Below are positions 5,084-5,853 of a stretch of 5,853 nt of DNA, in pieces. The DNA comes from Verrucomicrobiota bacterium (GTDB lineage Bacteria; Verrucomicrobiota; Verrucomicrobiia; Opitutales; UBA953), in the NCBI GenBank assembly GCA_009917805.1, contig RGES01000088.1:1-5853 (forward strand), in the 5' to 3' direction. A program made the position numbers and the translations under genes. Positions within the stretch are counted from its first letter, which is position 1, and each line of letters begins with the position of its first letter. Below the pieces are notes generated by a model that worked only from the letters and a program-made list of their open reading frames with translations, was not told the origin of the DNA and searched no databases.

Positions 5084-5853
5084 ATGGCCCGCAAGGATTC
5101 GCCCGATGACCCCCAGCCGCTCGCCGGCAAGGAAGCCGTGTCGCGCGCGAACCGCTCGCTCGACGCCGCCCTGCGCCCGCCGAAGCTCGACGACTTCGTC
5201 GGCCAGCAGCGCACGGTCGAACGTCTGCGCGTGATGATCGGCGCCGCGCGCCGCGAAGGCCGCACGCTCGACCACATCCTCCTCCATGGCCCGCCCGGCC
5301 TCGGCAAGACGACCCTCGCGATGATCCTCGCCGAAGAGATGGGCCGCCCGATCCGCGTCACCTCCGGCCCCGTCGTCGAGAAGGCCTCCGACCTCGCCGG
5401 CCTGCTCACGAGCCTCCAGGAAGGCGACCTGCTCTTCGTCGACGAGATCCACCGCATCCCGAAGACGGTCGAGGAGTTCCTGTACTCGGCGATGGAGGAC
5501 TTCCGCATCGACATCATGATCGACCAAGGCCCGAACGCGCGCAGCGTGCGCCTCGACCTCCCGAAATTCACGCTCGTCGGCGCGACGACCCGCACGGGCC
5601 TGCTCACCGCCCCGCTCCGCAGCCGCTTCACGCTGCAGACGCGCCTCGACTACTACACGCGCGAGCAGCTGCTCAGCATCGTCCGCCGCAACGCCGCGCT
5701 CCTGAGCCTCGACATCGACCAAGGCGGCGCCGACGAGATCGCCCGCCGCGCCCGCGGCACGCCGCGCATCGTCAACAACCTCCTGCGCTTCACGCGCGAC
5801 TACGCCCTCGAACGCGCCGGCGGCAAAGCCGACGCCAAGGTGACCGCCGCCGC
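5084..5853 (+). CDS. ruvB: Holliday junction branch migration DNA helicase RuvB (C-terminus beyond window)
   Basis: AAA+ motor ATPase that forms hexameric rings and, with RuvA, drives branch migration of Holliday junctions during recombinational repair. The 256 visible residues cover the whole ATPase core: the N-terminal RPPKLDDFVGQ segment (about 32-42), Walker A GPPGLGKTT (about 67-75), the SGPVVEKASDLAGLL segment, Walker B FVDEIHR, the MEDFRIDIMI beta-hairpin region that contacts RuvA in the family, sensor 1 in VGATTRTG, the arginine-finger region PLRSRF, and sensor 2 ARGTPR. The winged-helix DNA-binding domain (roughly the last 80 residues) is outside the window. ATG 5084 gives a short polar N-terminal extension of the usual size; an in-frame TTG at 5075 is possible but less likely. 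There is no Shine-Dalgarno motif. It lies 38 bp after the murA stop, with no promoter or terminator visible between them. Confidence 0.96.
   Translation, partial: MARKDSPDDPQPLAGKEAVSRANRSLDAALRPPKLDDFVGQQRTVERLRVMIGAARREGRTLDHILLHGPPGLGKTTLAMILAEEMGRPIRVTSGPVVEKASDLAGLLTSLQEGDLLFVDEIHRIPKTVEEFLYSAMEDFRIDIMIDQGPNARSVRLDLPKFTLVGATTRTGLLTAPLRSRFTLQTRLDYYTREQLLSIVRRNAALLSLDIDQGGADEIARRARGTPRIVNNLLRFTRDYALERAGGKADAKVTAA

Noticed and set aside
4885..5722. Two long minus-strand frames opposite the murA end and ruvB
   Set aside because: Both are antisense to clear RuvB ATPase motifs and have shadow-type composition with no recognisable domain.

Overview
The window reads as ordinary chromosomal sequence from a high-GC Gram-negative-type bacterium, with one unusual accessory gene in the middle. 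I infer, with low to moderate confidence, a member of the Verrucomicrobiota (Opitutae-like). The reasons are strongly G/C-ending codons, an RNase Y, the flavour of the RuvB and RodA sequences, and the absence of Shine-Dalgarno motifs before all five gene starts. Nothing here is decisive for taxonomy. I see no tRNA, rRNA, CRISPR array or mobile element.

Layout: on the minus strand, 1-1211 holds most of rodA, the SEDS peptidoglycan glycosyltransferase of cell elongation; its C-terminus is cut by the window edge. A 114-bp divergent gap (1212-1325) separates it from four genes that all run on the plus strand. These are rny (RNase Y, 1326-2762), an Arg/Glu/Pro-rich low-complexity gene I do not recognise (2956-3707, frameshifted near its 3' end), murA (3753-5045), and the start of ruvB (5084 to the window end, about three quarters of the gene). 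The 193-bp gap 2763-2955 carries a possible promoter, a 7-bp hairpin and a sequestered Shine-Dalgarno-like heptamer. A strong intrinsic terminator at 3714-3745 lies between the unknown gene and murA.

Functionally, rodA and murA serve peptidoglycan synthesis (lateral-wall polymerisation and the first committed precursor step). rny starts mRNA decay at the membrane, and ruvB drives Holliday-junction branch migration. The unrecognised gene is the best candidate for novelty. It lies downstream of RNase Y, has a highly charged middle with a duplicated 21-residue block, and, once one base is restored in a C run, ends in an RGG-type tail that stops just before the terminator. Such composition suggests RNA binding, but that is inference from composition only.
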